NCBI GenBank assembly: GCA_025765595.1
Contig: JAIVFH010000470.1
Span: 1 to 18,326, forward strand
Direction: 5' to 3'
Length of the DNA: 18,326 nt
DNA from: Obelidium mucronatum
Taxonomy: Eukaryota > Chytridiomycota > Chytridiomycetes > Chytridiales > Chytriomycetaceae
Below the pieces are notes generated by a model that made no database searches, was not told the origin of the DNA, and worked only from the letters and a program-made list of their open reading frames with translations. A program made the position numbers and the translations under genes. Position 1 is the stretch's first letter, and each line of letters begins with the position of its first letter. Shown in pieces: positions 1 to 9,012 of this stretch.

Positions 1-128
1 ACCAACGCTCATTTGACGCCAAGCAGTTTGCTGTAGCCATCAACAAAACTTCAGCACCTCCCGTGAAGAAGAATCCAAGTGTATTTAACAGACTTTCAAA
101 AGCGCTTTCTAAGCTTAAGAAAAAATAA
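1..128 (+). CDS. 3' end of an unrecognised gene (partial, C-terminal 41 residues)
   Basis: An open frame runs from the window edge (first full codon at 3) to a TAA at 126-128. It encodes a basic, lysine-rich tail that ends in SKALSKLKKK, preceded by a proline/lysine patch (APPVKKNP). No domain can be recognised from 41 residues. AATAAA overlaps the stop codon (124-129) and could serve as the poly(A) signal. The retrotransposon begins 32 bp after the stop, so it landed in the 3' flank and did not interrupt the coding part seen here. The call rests on an uninterrupted frame with a plausible stop and poly(A) signal; the frame is short, so a chance ORF is possible. Confidence 0.5.
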   Translation, partial: QRSFDAKQFAVAINKTSAPPVKKNPSVFNRLSKALSKLKKK

Positions 129-155
129 AAAGGCTTTGTATTTATTCTACACTTG

Positions 156-159
156 GTAT
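156..159. repeat. Target-site duplication GTAT, left copy
   Basis: GTAT lies directly outside the left LTR and is repeated at 7604-7607 directly outside the right LTR. A fifth matching base is absent. Four to six bp is the usual range for Ty3/Gypsy integration. Confidence 0.85.
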
Positions 160-923
160 TGTTTGACTGGGATGTATCGCCAACACCCAATACATGTCGC
201 GTAGCTCTGTCTGTGTATACCTAATAAAGGAGTCTTATATGACGGCGGCAGTTCCTTTAGCGGCTGTTCACGAGTTGAGAGAGCAAGATCACACCTTATA
301 TGACGGCGGCAGTTCCTTTAGCGGCTGTTCACGAGTTGAGAGAGCAAGATCACACCTTATCGATGATGAGCGAGTATTAAAGAATGACGACGATAGAACC
401 AACACGATCCGCTATCCAACCTTATATGACGGCGGCAGTTCCTTTAGCGGCTGTTCACGAGTTGAGAGAGCAAGATCACACCTGCAAAGATTCCAAGACA
501 ATTCCATTATTTTATTATACTGAAAGAGAATAAAAACCCAATGCTACCTTATCGATGATGAGCGAGTATTAAAGAATGACGACGATAGAACCAACACGAT
601 CCGCTATCCAACCTATGTGACTATGAGCATCGGACCGACTCTACTAACAACCCACACCTTATATGACGGCGGCAGTTCCTTTAGCGGCTGTTCACGAGTT
701 GAGAGAGCAAGATCACACCTGCAAAGATTCCAAGACAATTCCATCTTGCAAATCCCACCACTCGCACAAAAATAGCTCGCAGATTCCACCAACACCATTC
801 CATCTACCCGCACTACCGTAAAGCCCAATGGTCCAACCGATAAGATAGACAAATAATAGAAAATTGAAAGGATAGAATGCAGAAAGAGCAAATGAAAATA
901 AGAAAACAGAATTCGTTCAAACA
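160..923 (-). repeat. 3' LTR (left copy, 764 bp)
   Basis: It starts TGTTTGACTGGG and ends TTCGTTCAAACA. Between 235 and 719 it is built from modules, written in plus-strand order: A (235-295), A (296-356), B (357-421), A (422-482), C (483-548), B (549-613), D (614-658), A (659-719). A is 61 bp and carries TGACGGCGGCAGTTCC; B is 65 bp; C is 66 bp; D is 45 bp. Every module begins with T and ends in ACC. A 204-bp unique end follows (720-923). The copy lacks one C and one D relative to the right LTR. Short open frames through it are repeat artefacts. Confidence 0.95.
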
Positions 924-931
924 GCATGCCC

Positions 932-1985
932 TCACGCGGAAGAGGTTACGTCTTCGGAGGCTGACGCGTCACTGTTACGAATTCGATGTGGCTTGAGACT
1001 GCGAACGGACGAATAGACAACTGGTGATGTAGTACCCTTGCGGACTAGACAGTAGCGACCATGATCCCCAGCTTCCGACACTATAAAAGGGCCGACCCAT
1101 CTTTTGCTAGTTTTACGTCCGGCGGAGCGGTCGACTAACAGAGAATAATCATAGACAAGGACTTCATCGCCAACTTCAAAACCGCGGGTTTGAGCGCGTT
1201 TGTCCCAGACTTCGCACATAGATTTCGCTGCATCTTCGATTTCCTGGATTGCAACTTCTCGCATGGATTCCAGAATAGGGAGTCGCTTCTCAGGATTCAA
1301 GTGGCCGATAACCTCTTCAATTTCACTAAGAGATGGCTTATCCACATGCCCTCTGCGGATAAGCGGAGCGCGCTGGCTGAATCCGAAGAGTAGTTCCTGT
1401 GGCGAAAAAGTCTTCCCGACTGGGATTCGTTGATTGATCTTTGCGACGCGTTCGTCATGTGTCTTATCCCAATCAGGGTCGACCAGTCTGCCGTCAGATG
1501 TCCCCAGAACCCATTCTTCGTCGGAAAGATGGGAATTCGAATCTTTCCGAGCACGTTCGAGATACAAGCGATTGGTTGATTCGGCTTGTCCGTTGGCTTC
1601 CTTTTGATATCGCAGAACAGTGATGATCCGAACCCCGAGCGCTTTGCATTCTGCCTTGAACTCGCCAAGGAAATGAGTCCCATTGTCGACAACTGCTACG
1701 CGTGGACCTCCAAAGAACCGAACTAGTTCTGTTAGAGCATTTGCGCTGACCTTACTCGTGAATTATTTACACTTCCAAGCGGTGACGTGTTTCGTTAGAG
1801 CTTCTGTGAAGGTAAGTACTCCGATAAAACCACGCAACGTCTTGGGCAATGTCAGAAAGTCGAAATATCCCATCTCAAAGACTTCTAGATGGACATAGGG
1901 CTCCAGCGGGGTTCGGCGTACTAAAGTTCCAAATCGCTGGCAGCGCTCGCAAGTCAGGACATTCCGCGGTATCCCGGTAGACAGT
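932..1985 (-). pseudogene. Integrase, main part (frameshifted relative to pol, one internal stop)
   Basis: Continuing upstream from the open frame 1567-932 in the same phase, the minus strand encodes the integrase: the second zinc-binding half with Cys codons at 1949-1951 and 1940-1942 (CERCQ), then the catalytic core with an Asp in GYFDF, a second in VVDNG and a Glu after a QKEANGQAE-like stretch, matching a DDE triad. A TAA at 1763-1765 interrupts the core. The first half of the zinc motif (HDEGGH) is in the long pol frame, so a one- or two-base shift lies between about 1955 and 1990. The C-terminus has a GPF/Y-type module (KRWVGPFIV) typical of Gypsy integrases and no chromodomain I can recognise. 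The final stop is only nine bases from the 3' LTR. Confidence 0.85.
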
Positions 1986-4900
1986 CGGCCACCAGAACTG
2001 ACGTAATACTGCTGAAAGGGTAATCTTCAAGCCAAAATGGCCACCCTCGTCATGTACTCTGCACAGGATGTCGTAGACCTCATCCTCCAACACGCAATAC
2101 AAAGGCTGTCGTTTAACTTTCGCGTAGAACAGAACACCCTCGTGCCAACAGAATTGGACTGCCCTCTGCTTGAAACGATAGCGGCTCTGATTTGTGGTGA
2201 GAGTTTGTGGAACCTCGCCATTTTGAAGAAACCTGACTATGTTACCGTACCAACGAGACTGGAAGAACTTATGGGATAATGCGGATCTTTTCCTGGTAAG
2301 GGGAAAAACACGGGCTTGGAACACATCCCAGGTGAGAACGCCTTCCTCGTCTACCCCCAGACCGTCGTCATGAGAGAAACGAGCTCTTGTGAGCGTGTCA
2401 CTGTCTGCGTTGAGGACACCCGCGCGCTTAAGGAACCAGAAATCGTAGTTGATGAGGACCCCTTTCCAGCGCGCATGCATTCCGACAAGATCTTCGCTAT
2501 TGTAGATTGACTTTGTAACCAACTGGTCCGTGAAAGTAATATTACGGCGACCAAAGATGTAACAATGAAGAACTTTAACACATCCAACCAGGCAGACGCA
2601 CTCCTTTTCCCACGCTGAATACTTCATCTGACCAGAATTAAGCTGCTTACTCCAGAAATATGCCGGGCACATCATCTGGCAGAGCTTCCTCTGTAGTTCA
2701 ACGTTCTGTTCCGACTCCTTCAAGATTCTCTCGAAATCTGGTGATTGTTCAAATTCTTTGGGGAATTGGCCAAGAACAACTCCGACAGCAAATTTCGATG
2801 CGTCGACATGGAGCAAAGCGCTTCTAGACCAATCGAAGGGAACAAGGACTGGAACTTCTTTCAACGCCGTGAGCAAGCCTTGCCAGCCCCAAACTTCGAT
2901 TTCCTCCCAATGCCAAGGGGCATTCTTCTTCAAGAGATGAGTGAGCGCAGCAGAAAAGTCAGCATAGTGTCTAATAAATCTTCGGCTGAAACCGATCATT
3001 CCTAGCGCTCGTCTTAGCTCATCGGCACTTTCTGGAACTGGGAAATCTTCGATCGCTTTAATACGTTCAGGATCTACCTTTAGCCCGCTCTTATCGACTA
3101 GATGGCCGTAGAACACCACTTTGGACATAAAAAGAAGGATTTTTCCAGGATTCAATGCAAATTTCGCCTTGCGACACAGTACATAGAATTCCCTCAAATC
3201 TGAGAGATGTTGTAGGAACAGGTCGGCAAAAAGGAGATTATCATCAAAAAACTGCGAATACTTCGGGCGGTTTGACATAATTAGATCATGGAAGGCTAGG
3301 CTTGTGAAACGATTGTAGGTGTGCGGAATGTTGGTCATGCCCATTGGAGTTACGAGCCAACCATAAGTCCCAAGACCCGGAACACGGAATACTGTTTTGT
3401 ACTGATCTTCCTTCTTGATTCCGACAACCCAAAATCCACTGAATCCATCGGCTGACGAATAGAACAAGTGACCAGCTGCTCGATCCAATTCTCTTTGAGC
3501 GTCAGGGATTGGGAAGGACTCCTTTTCGGTAGCATCATTCAATTTGAGATAGGCAACGCACATTCTCATTTTCCCGTTCTTCTTATAGGCCACTGTGACT
3601 CCAGCACACCAGGGTCCATCCATAGGGGCTATTTGCTTGCCCTCAAGCAACTTCATGGTTTCTGCCTGGAGGAAAGCTTCTTCCTTCGGGGCGAAACGGC
3701 GCGTTGCGCGAACGCGGTAAGGGGTTGCTCCTGGTTTCAACTTGATCTCGTGCACGACCATGTCCGTAACTGGCATTTCGCTGACTTTGTTGTAGAAGAT
3801 ATCGCTGAATTCCTCGTTTAAGGCTCGAACTTCCTGGATTTGCTCTTCCGTTAGGTTACCGTCGCCAATAGGAATTTCCTTCAACTCTTCGACGGTACAG
3901 CGTGCGCCCTTACAAGTGGGGAGTTCGGATGGTTTCAGGACAATTTTCGGAGTTTTCCCAATAAATGCGTTACTGAAAGAAATTTGGCTTTGTTCTCCGC
4001 CGATAACTGAGACATTTAGCTCCGATTCAAACAGGGTCTCATCCAGTGGTTGTACTTTGCAAAAGTTTGCTCCGACAACTTCAAAATCAACTTCATCATC
4101 GGAAGAATCCACCTCAACCTCTTCCGAGTCAGAATCTGTTCCAACTTCGAGGCCAAGATTGGTGTTGCCTGAGGCGCTATCCTTACTCCCTTTGATTTTC
4201 TCCATCTTATCTTTGAAGAAGTATTCATGATCCTGGAAATCCGCCATGATTCGCATGGAACTGAGAAAGTCCTGGCCTAATAACAGATCCCAATCGGATT
4301 TTGTCTTGAACACAGGGAGTTTGGTTTCCCCAGTACGACCTTGAAGGGTGATAGAGATGGCGTCGACTGTATGTCCTTCTGCTGCCGTAACTCTACCTCG
4401 AACGCATTCAATTCCATATTTTGGCTTCCCTACGGTAATCCCATTTTTGGTAGCGAACTTATCACTGATAAGTGACTTCTCACATCCGGGATCAATCGAA
4501 CCGCGGGCCTTGACTTTGATACCTTTGACCAGAATTTCGAGATCCACTATTAGAGTATTCCCCGTTGAACTCCCGGCGTTATAGGCGATAGTCCTAACTT
4601 GTTCTCCTCTGGCTCGCTTCCTCTTGGGCTCAGCAACCGAAGCGTTTTTTGCAATTTTCGGATTTTTGGAGGTTCTCTTATCCTTTTCTAACTTTTCTAG
4701 ATATAGAGTGGCTCTTCGAATTTGCGTATTCAAGCGAGAACCGTAGGCGGTGGCAAGTGTGTATGGAATATGAATGGACTTAACGAAATCGATTACGTCC
4801 TGACCGATTTCGATTTTCTTCTTTCCGGTAGCTGCGTTTGCACGAAAGACTTCGATAGGTTCGCTAATCCAAGGATCCGAAACCGGGTCTAATTCCTTGT

Positions 4901-5522
4901 TCAGCTGGACTATACGGGAACAATTCCCTTTGACAACACGAAATCCTGAGTCATCTGAGCTATCGCTATCTTCGTCCGAGGTTTCGAAAGAGACTGCTTT
5001 CTTCCCTTTGAGGTTTGATAATTGAAGTGCAATTTTGGCTAGCATTCTCTCCATGTCATCAACTTTCTTTGAATTATCCTTCGACGATGGAGCCTTAGTC
5101 TTCTGACTGTTGGAAGCACCGACGTTTGTACAGTTGGGGTCTCCGCGATAATGCCCTCTTTCGCCGCAGTCGAAGCAAGTAACGTTGCTCTTATCTCGGG
5201 GTGGTCTGTTGCTGTCGCGCGGCTGTTCCTTGAAGCTGGTAGCGCCCGCTGAACGCGGTTCTCCTGCTCTACTGCTTGGTTCACGCCCTGCGTCACCGGA
5301 TCTTGGTCGAGTGTTGTCGCTAGAGGCCTTCTTGGCGGCGGTGATTTTGCTCCTGCCCTCTTTCCAATCCATCCACCTCAGAATAGCGACAGAGTTTGCC
5401 GAGAGTAACTTGCCCTCCATCATTGTCTTGAAGAAATTATCCAACTCGTTGTTTTCAAATTTTGTGTCAGATTCAATTCGTCGGATTATGTTAGGAATCA
5501 CCCGTCTTATAGGGATATTTCT
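1875..5522 (-). pseudogene. pol polyprotein: nucleocapsid, protease, RT, RNase H, start of integrase
   Basis: A single open frame runs from just after a TAG at 5525-5523 to a stop at 1875. There is no natural ATG at its head; GTG at 5501 is just an in-frame codon. Numbered from 5501, a zinc knuckle has C109, C112, H117 and C124 (the last gap is six residues, not the usual four). An aspartic protease lies near residue 335 (SIDPGCEKS and WDLLLGQDF). RT carries SADGFSGFW and QFFDDNLLFA (FFDD box) near residue 750. RNase H follows with HVDASKF, EKECV, TDQ and NADSDTLTR. HDEGGH opens the integrase zinc domain. The last residues before 1875 are out-of-frame translation after the integrase frameshift. 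Confidence 0.9.
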
Positions 5523-5974
5523 CTATAGTTCCGTAGCTTAGTGGTCATTACGCGCGACTCTCCCGATGGAAACCCGGGTTCGATCCCCGCTAGTATCATT
5601 TTACTTTAAGTTTCTATTTTTGTATTTGTCATCTTTGATTTGTCACTTTACTAAGTTTTTCTGTTTCATTTTGTGATATCATTCTTGATTTCACATATTA
5701 TTGTGCTATCACTCTTGCTATCACAATTTCTGTTTGATTTTCAGTTTGTTTTCAGTTTTTGAACTTTTGTTATTTGAAATTCCAGAACTTGCATAAATAG
5801 CAAGCTTTCTGCTCTGAGTTTTAGTTCAGTTTCAATACATTCTGTGTTAGTTTTACAGTTTTGTAACTCTTTGTTCCGTCTCTCGTGACCTCAAGCCGTT
5901 ATTGGACAAGCCCTCGTGCCCCCTAAGCCCTCGTGCCTTCAAGAACCCTTAAGTCTTTTATTGACTATCTGGTT
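5523..5974 (+). other. Insert between capsid and nucleocapsid: tRNA-like head plus T-rich body (possible SINE or solo LTR)
   Basis: About 450 bp that neither reads as gag nor is open in either flanking frame. On the plus strand it opens with a tRNA-like stretch (5526-5598) having an A box and B box, followed by TTTT. The rest is T-rich with a TATA-like GCATAAATAGC (5791-5801), a tandem 17-bp unit at 5908-5940 built on AAGCCCTCGTGCC, and TTAAGTCTTT twice (5949-5958 and 5983-5992). I found no clear target duplication at its borders. A tRNA-derived SINE, a solo LTR of another element next to a tRNA fragment, or a divergent spacer are all possible; the first is my preference because of the Pol III boxes. 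Confidence 0.45.
5526..5602 (+). promoter_or_regulatory. tRNA-like sequence with Pol III A box and B box
   Basis: TAGCTTAGTGG at 5534-5544 fits the A-box consensus and GGTTCGATCCC at 5577-5587 fits the B box exactly. TTTT at 5599-5602 fits a Pol III terminator. The layout resembles tRNA-Glu/Gly, with CTC at the place of the anticodon, but I cannot pair an acceptor stem or an anticodon stem, and the T stem has only four pairs. It is therefore more likely a tRNA-derived head (as in SINEs) or a decayed tRNA than a working tRNA gene. Confidence 0.55.
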
Positions 5975-6673
5975 CTAACAGATTAAGTCTTTCTCGACAG
6001 CGGAAAGACCTTCATTTGCGGAAATGAGGCCGCCAGTGATTGCTTCAGCAGTCAACGTCTTCGAGACTGCTAACTTTTGTGATTCGGGGTTGGTGCGACG
6101 GCTTTTACTTGTGACAATAGCGTCGGCCTCAATTTTAATTGCGCTTGCAAGAGCAATCTCCAAAGTGGTGGGTGAGCGGTCCCGTACCCAGCGTTGCAGC
6201 TCAGTTGGCGGATCATTGAGGAGACCTCCAATAAAGACTGACAGCCCCTTGTCTCCAAAATTGTCCCGTTTCTTTTCCGCTGAAAGCTGTCCAATGAACT
6301 TAACGATAGTATCGTGGAAACTTTGGACGTCTTCATTCCTGTCCTGTTGTAATTCGCGTAGAGCACGGATGATAGTTTCATCCAAATTCTCCGGTGTGAA
6401 GCGGGAGACGAAGGAATCCAGTACAAATTCAAAGGAAACATTTGCGATTCCATTAACAACGTCCAGCCAGTCGTGGATACCGTTGTTGTACCAGACTTTT
6501 GCCGATCCTTCAAGCAGCTTGCTGAGTTTATTGATGCGGGCAAAAGGGGTGATAATTTTTGGATCGGCCATAATGGCACGTTGAAACTCGTCGGCCCACA
6601 TTTTCGGGTTCTGGACAGGGATGCCCTCTTGTAGCTCTCCGCTGAATTTCTCAGCAAAGTCAAATTTCGACAT
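5975..6673 (-). pseudogene. gag, capsid part, cut off before the nucleocapsid
   Basis: Starts at ATG 6673, 56 bp inside the 5' LTR, and encodes 232 residues. The sequence has the helical character of a Ty3/Gypsy gag capsid: a WADEF-type opening, then LEGSAKVWYN near residue 55, FVSRFTPE near 90 and a run resembling the QSFHDTIVKFIGQL helix near 120. The zinc knuckle expected soon after the capsid is missing here; it sits at the head of the pol frame about 450 bp further on. The frame ends with a TAG immediately before sequence that does not look like gag, so the last few residues are probably foreign. Recognition of gag is by pattern only. Confidence 0.75.
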
Positions 6674-6699
6674 GGTGATTTACGATTTTTAGGTACTTG

Positions 6700-6728
6700 G
6701 GATTTACAGACGTAGCAGGCCCAATTGC
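6700..6728 (-). other. Expected primer-binding region, no tRNA recognised
   Basis: Reading the minus strand inward from the 5' LTR, a TGGGCC tract starts about six bases inside (6723-6718). A primer-binding site normally starts with TGG pairing to a tRNA CCA end. The tract does not match initiator methionine tRNA, and I cannot assign another tRNA, so this is a location rather than an identified site. Confidence 0.3.
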
Positions 6729-7603
6729 TGTTTGACTGGGATGTATCGCCAACACCCAATACAAGTCGCGTAGCTCTGTCTGTGTATACCTAATAAAGGA
6801 GTCTTATATGACGGCGGCAGTTCCTTTAGCGGCTGTTCACGAGTTGAGAGAGCAAGATCACACCTTATATGACGGCGGCAGTTCCTTTAGCGGCTGTTCA
6901 CGAGTTGAGAGAGCAAGATCACACCTGCAAAGATTCCAAGACAATTCCATTATTTTATTATACTGAAAGAGAATAAAAACCCAATGCTACCTTATCGATG
7001 ATGAGCGAGTATTAAAGAATGACGACGATAGAACCAACACGATCCGCTATCCAACCTATGTGACTATGAGCATCGGACCGACTCTACTAACAACCCACAC
7101 CTTATATGACGGCGGCAGTTCCTTTAGCGGCTGTTCACGAGTTGAGAGAGCAAGATCACACCTGCAAAGATTCCAAGACAATTCCATTATTTTATTATAC
7201 TGAAAGAGAATAAAAACCCAATGCTACCTTATCGATGATGAGCGAGTATTAAAGAATGACGACGATAGAACCAACACGATCCGCTATCCAACCTATGTGA
7301 CTATGAGCATCGGACCGACTCTACTAACAACCCACACCTTATATGACGGCGGCAGTTCCTTTAGCGGCTGTTCACGAGTTGAGAGAGCAAGATCACACCT
7401 GCAAAGATTCCAAGACAATTCCATCTTGCAAATCCCACCACTCGCACAAAAATAGCTCGCAGATTCCACCAACACCATTCCATCTACCCGCACTACCGTA
7501 AAGCCCAATGGTCCAACCGATAAGATAGACAAATAATAGAAAATTGAAAGGATAGAATGCAGAAAGAGCAAATGAAAATAAGAAAACAGAATTCGTTCAA
7601 ACA
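6729..7603 (-). repeat. 5' LTR (right copy, 875 bp)
   Basis: It has the same termini as the left LTR. Module order in plus-strand coordinates is A (6804-6864), A (6865-6925), C (6926-6991), B (6992-7056), D (7057-7101), A (7102-7162), C (7163-7228), B (7229-7293), D (7294-7338), A (7339-7399), then the 204-bp unique end. It therefore holds two full A-C-B-D composites, where the left copy has one full composite and one reduced to A-B. The 111-bp length difference equals exactly one C plus one D. In element orientation this copy should carry the promoter; a TATA-like AT-rich stretch lies in module C on the minus strand. Confidence 0.95.
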
Positions 7604-7607
7604 GTAT
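7604..7607. repeat. Target-site duplication GTAT, right copy
   Basis: It matches 156-159. Removing the element and one copy restores a continuous host sequence from the 3' flank of the gene ending at 128 into the 3' flank of the minus-strand gene ending at 7780. Confidence 0.85.
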
Positions 7608-7779
7608 GCTGGTGGTGCCGAAGTTTCACCCTCTGACTCATCCTGGATTGCAAACCAAAATATCCTCCAGTACAAAGCCAAAGTAGTGTTCCATGTCTGC
7701 TCTTGTCAGGGCAGTGAGTTGCCGACTGGCTATTCAACAATCTTGGAATGACTGTGCCCTTTGACGTCTCATCAACAGT

Positions 7780-8120
7780 CTAAACAACAGGATGTGAGCT
7801 GAGAAAACGTGATGCGTCTGGAATATTGCCCTTGGTAACTGTTCTGTAAACTGTATCCATCACAGGCCTCATGCATTGGGTTTGGAGGATTGATTCGCTT
7901 GTCTGAAGGAATTGCATCGTTCTTTGAGAATGAAGGGGATTTAAATCTAATAAAACTGTCACTTTCTCGAGTTCTTGCACGGAAGTCAAGAACACAAACT
8001 TCAGCAATTAAAAAGCAGCGCAACAGGTGTTAACTCACCTTGCAAAGGAGGAGTGGTTACTGAAACAGATCTTCCACTTATGCCATCATTTTTTGTCTTT
8101 GCGGTGGCTGCAACAGCCAT
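7780..8120 (-). CDS. Small spliced gene of unknown function (91 aa)
   Basis: Two exons are supported by splice signals and phase: 8120-8039 and 7973-7780, with a 65-nt intron at 8038-7974 (GTGAGT ... GCAAG). The spliced length is 276 nt, giving 91 residues and a TAG. The N-terminus is alanine-rich (MAVAATAKTKND); the second exon is a mostly helical stretch with QELEKVTVLLDLNP and later MDTVYRTVTKG, ending SSHPVV. No TM segment or known domain is visible. The ATG is the first in this frame after an upstream stop. Transcription is towards the retrotransposon, whose right end lies 176 bp past the stop. I do not recognise the family. The opposite strand is also partly open here, so the strand call is moderate. 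Confidence 0.5.
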
Positions 8121-8593
8121 CAAAATAACCGACGATGCACCAATAAAGGGGCCATTGAATCACGCACAGTTTTCATAACAATATCTGAATTTGAAGAGAG
8201 ATGGTCTTGATCCCGAGATTTTAATTGAAGGCATGGTTGGAATGATTGATGGGGCCACTCGCTTGCGTTCGATGAGTGCGTTCCCGAAGCTGGATTCACA
8301 AAACTTTACAATCATTAGCTGTTATTCAATCAAGTGAAGACAAGGATGACGTACATCTGGTAAACCGCGTTTGGAGGATAGAATTCGTTCTTTTTTTCTA
8401 TCACTCAAAAATATGCAAAAATACATATGATCGAAGTCAGCATTATCAACCACATTCGCAAAGGAGTCGAAGATAAAACATTTGCAACACCGAACGATGA
8501 CGTACATATGCGAAGCCCTTTGATTGGCACTGGCAGTTGACCGCTATCTTTGTTGTTCTATAGGAAACCAAATGCCTTAAGAACTTCGCTCTG
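8121..8593. other. Divergent spacer with no convincing gene
   Basis: 473 bp between the starts of two outward-facing small genes. GATGACGTACAT occurs twice (8345-8356 and 8496-8507); its TGACGTAC core resembles an ATF/CREB half-site plus extension. A plus-strand open stretch of about 48 codons (8186-8334) has a protein-like run (DGLDPEILIEGMVGMIDG) but no start or splice partner I could join, so it may be a relic exon. No RNA gene is recognised. Confidence 0.4.
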
Positions 8594-8947
8594 ATGGAAA
8601 CAATCACCACTCCTATCAATTACATGTTCTGGAGTGCTGTTGGTTATTACACCATCGATCCTGTCAACGTTCGAAAAGTGCCAATGTCCATGAAACTGTA
8701 CTCAATCCTTGCCGTAGCTGCTGGTGGATTTGGATCTTCGTATCTATTGACAAAAAGAAATCACCGACAGTGTCTGCAATGTGTGCTTGATGGACGTGAC
8801 AAGACCAGCGAATTTTACTTGGCAACGAGAAAGATCATGGAGCAGTACCATCCGGAGCACGAAGGATACTTTCGGATTGAAAAGTATAAGCTTTTGAGAG
8901 ATGGTGCCGTTGGAGATGTTCTGTCAGATGTCGCCTCTCGAAAATGA
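8594..8947 (+). CDS. Small single-pass membrane protein of unknown function (117 aa)
   Basis: An uninterrupted ATG-to-TGA frame encodes 117 residues. Residues about 33-54 (MKLYSILAVAAGGFGSSYLL) are hydrophobic enough for one membrane span and are followed at once by a basic KRNHR, so the C-terminal part probably faces the cytosol or matrix. The soluble tail contains two close cysteines (CLQC) and a charged, helical segment (EFYLATRKIMEQYHPEHEGY). There is no signal-peptide cleavage pattern. AATAAA soon after the stop (near 8974) could end the transcript, which converges with the Nta1-like gene 65 bp away. The size and topology resemble small mitochondrial inner-membrane proteins, but that is only an impression; I cannot name the family. 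Confidence 0.65.
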   Translation: METITTPINYMFWSAVGYYTIDPVNVRKVPMSMKLYSILAVAAGGFGSSYLLTKRNHRQCLQCVLDGRDKTSEFYLATRKIMEQYHPEHEGYFRIEKYKLLRDGAVGDVLSDVASRK

Positions 8948-9012
8948 TATGGTAACTTATAAGTTATAAAGCAATAAAGCGATCATTATTCAAGTCTTGC
9001 GAATCACTGTGA

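Larger units (their letters stand above)
160..7603 (-). mobile_element. Ty3/Gypsy-type LTR retrotransposon, defective, minus strand
   Basis: A 7,444-bp element has two LTRs with perfect 7-bp terminal inverted repeats (TGTTTGA / TCAAACA) and an internal region of 5,805 bp. In minus orientation the order is 5' LTR (7603-6729), gag, an unrelated insert, nucleocapsid, protease, reverse transcriptase, RNase H, integrase, 3' LTR (923-160). Integrase placed after RNase H is the Ty3/Gypsy order. Flanking GTAT at 156-159 and 7604-7607 is the target duplication. Shared LTR parts differ at one base (T195 versus A6764), which suggests recent insertion. The coding region is nevertheless broken: gag is split, integrase has a frameshift and an internal TAA, and the protease active site reads DPG. 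Confidence 0.95.

Noticed and set aside
194..523. 109-residue plus-strand open frame in the left LTR
   Set aside because: It merely translates LTR modules A and B; the repeated peptide blocks follow the DNA repeats, and the same DNA is present in the other LTR in a different order.
160..923. CRISPR array or satellite
   Set aside because: Repeats are few, of several kinds and adjacent, with no unique spacers; they belong to the LTR.
613..927. 104-residue minus-strand frame at the LTR end, with a twin at 7293-7571
   Set aside because: Both lie inside the duplicated LTR ends and have no coding features beyond being open.
5526..5598. A functional tRNA gene
   Set aside because: A and B boxes are present, but no acceptor or anticodon stem can be paired, so it is kept only as tRNA-like.
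7608..7681. A minus-strand gene whose last codons were cut by the retrotransposon (frame ending PPAYQV and a stop in the empty site)
   Set aside because: The open stretch is short, has an upstream stop, and no exon could be joined to it; the better-supported gene on this strand stops at 7780.
7865..8028. Plus-strand coding exon (frame with FGGLIRLSEGIASFF)
   Set aside because: It is antisense to the spliced minus-strand frame, which has a matching donor, acceptor and phase; the plus reading has no start and no partner exon.
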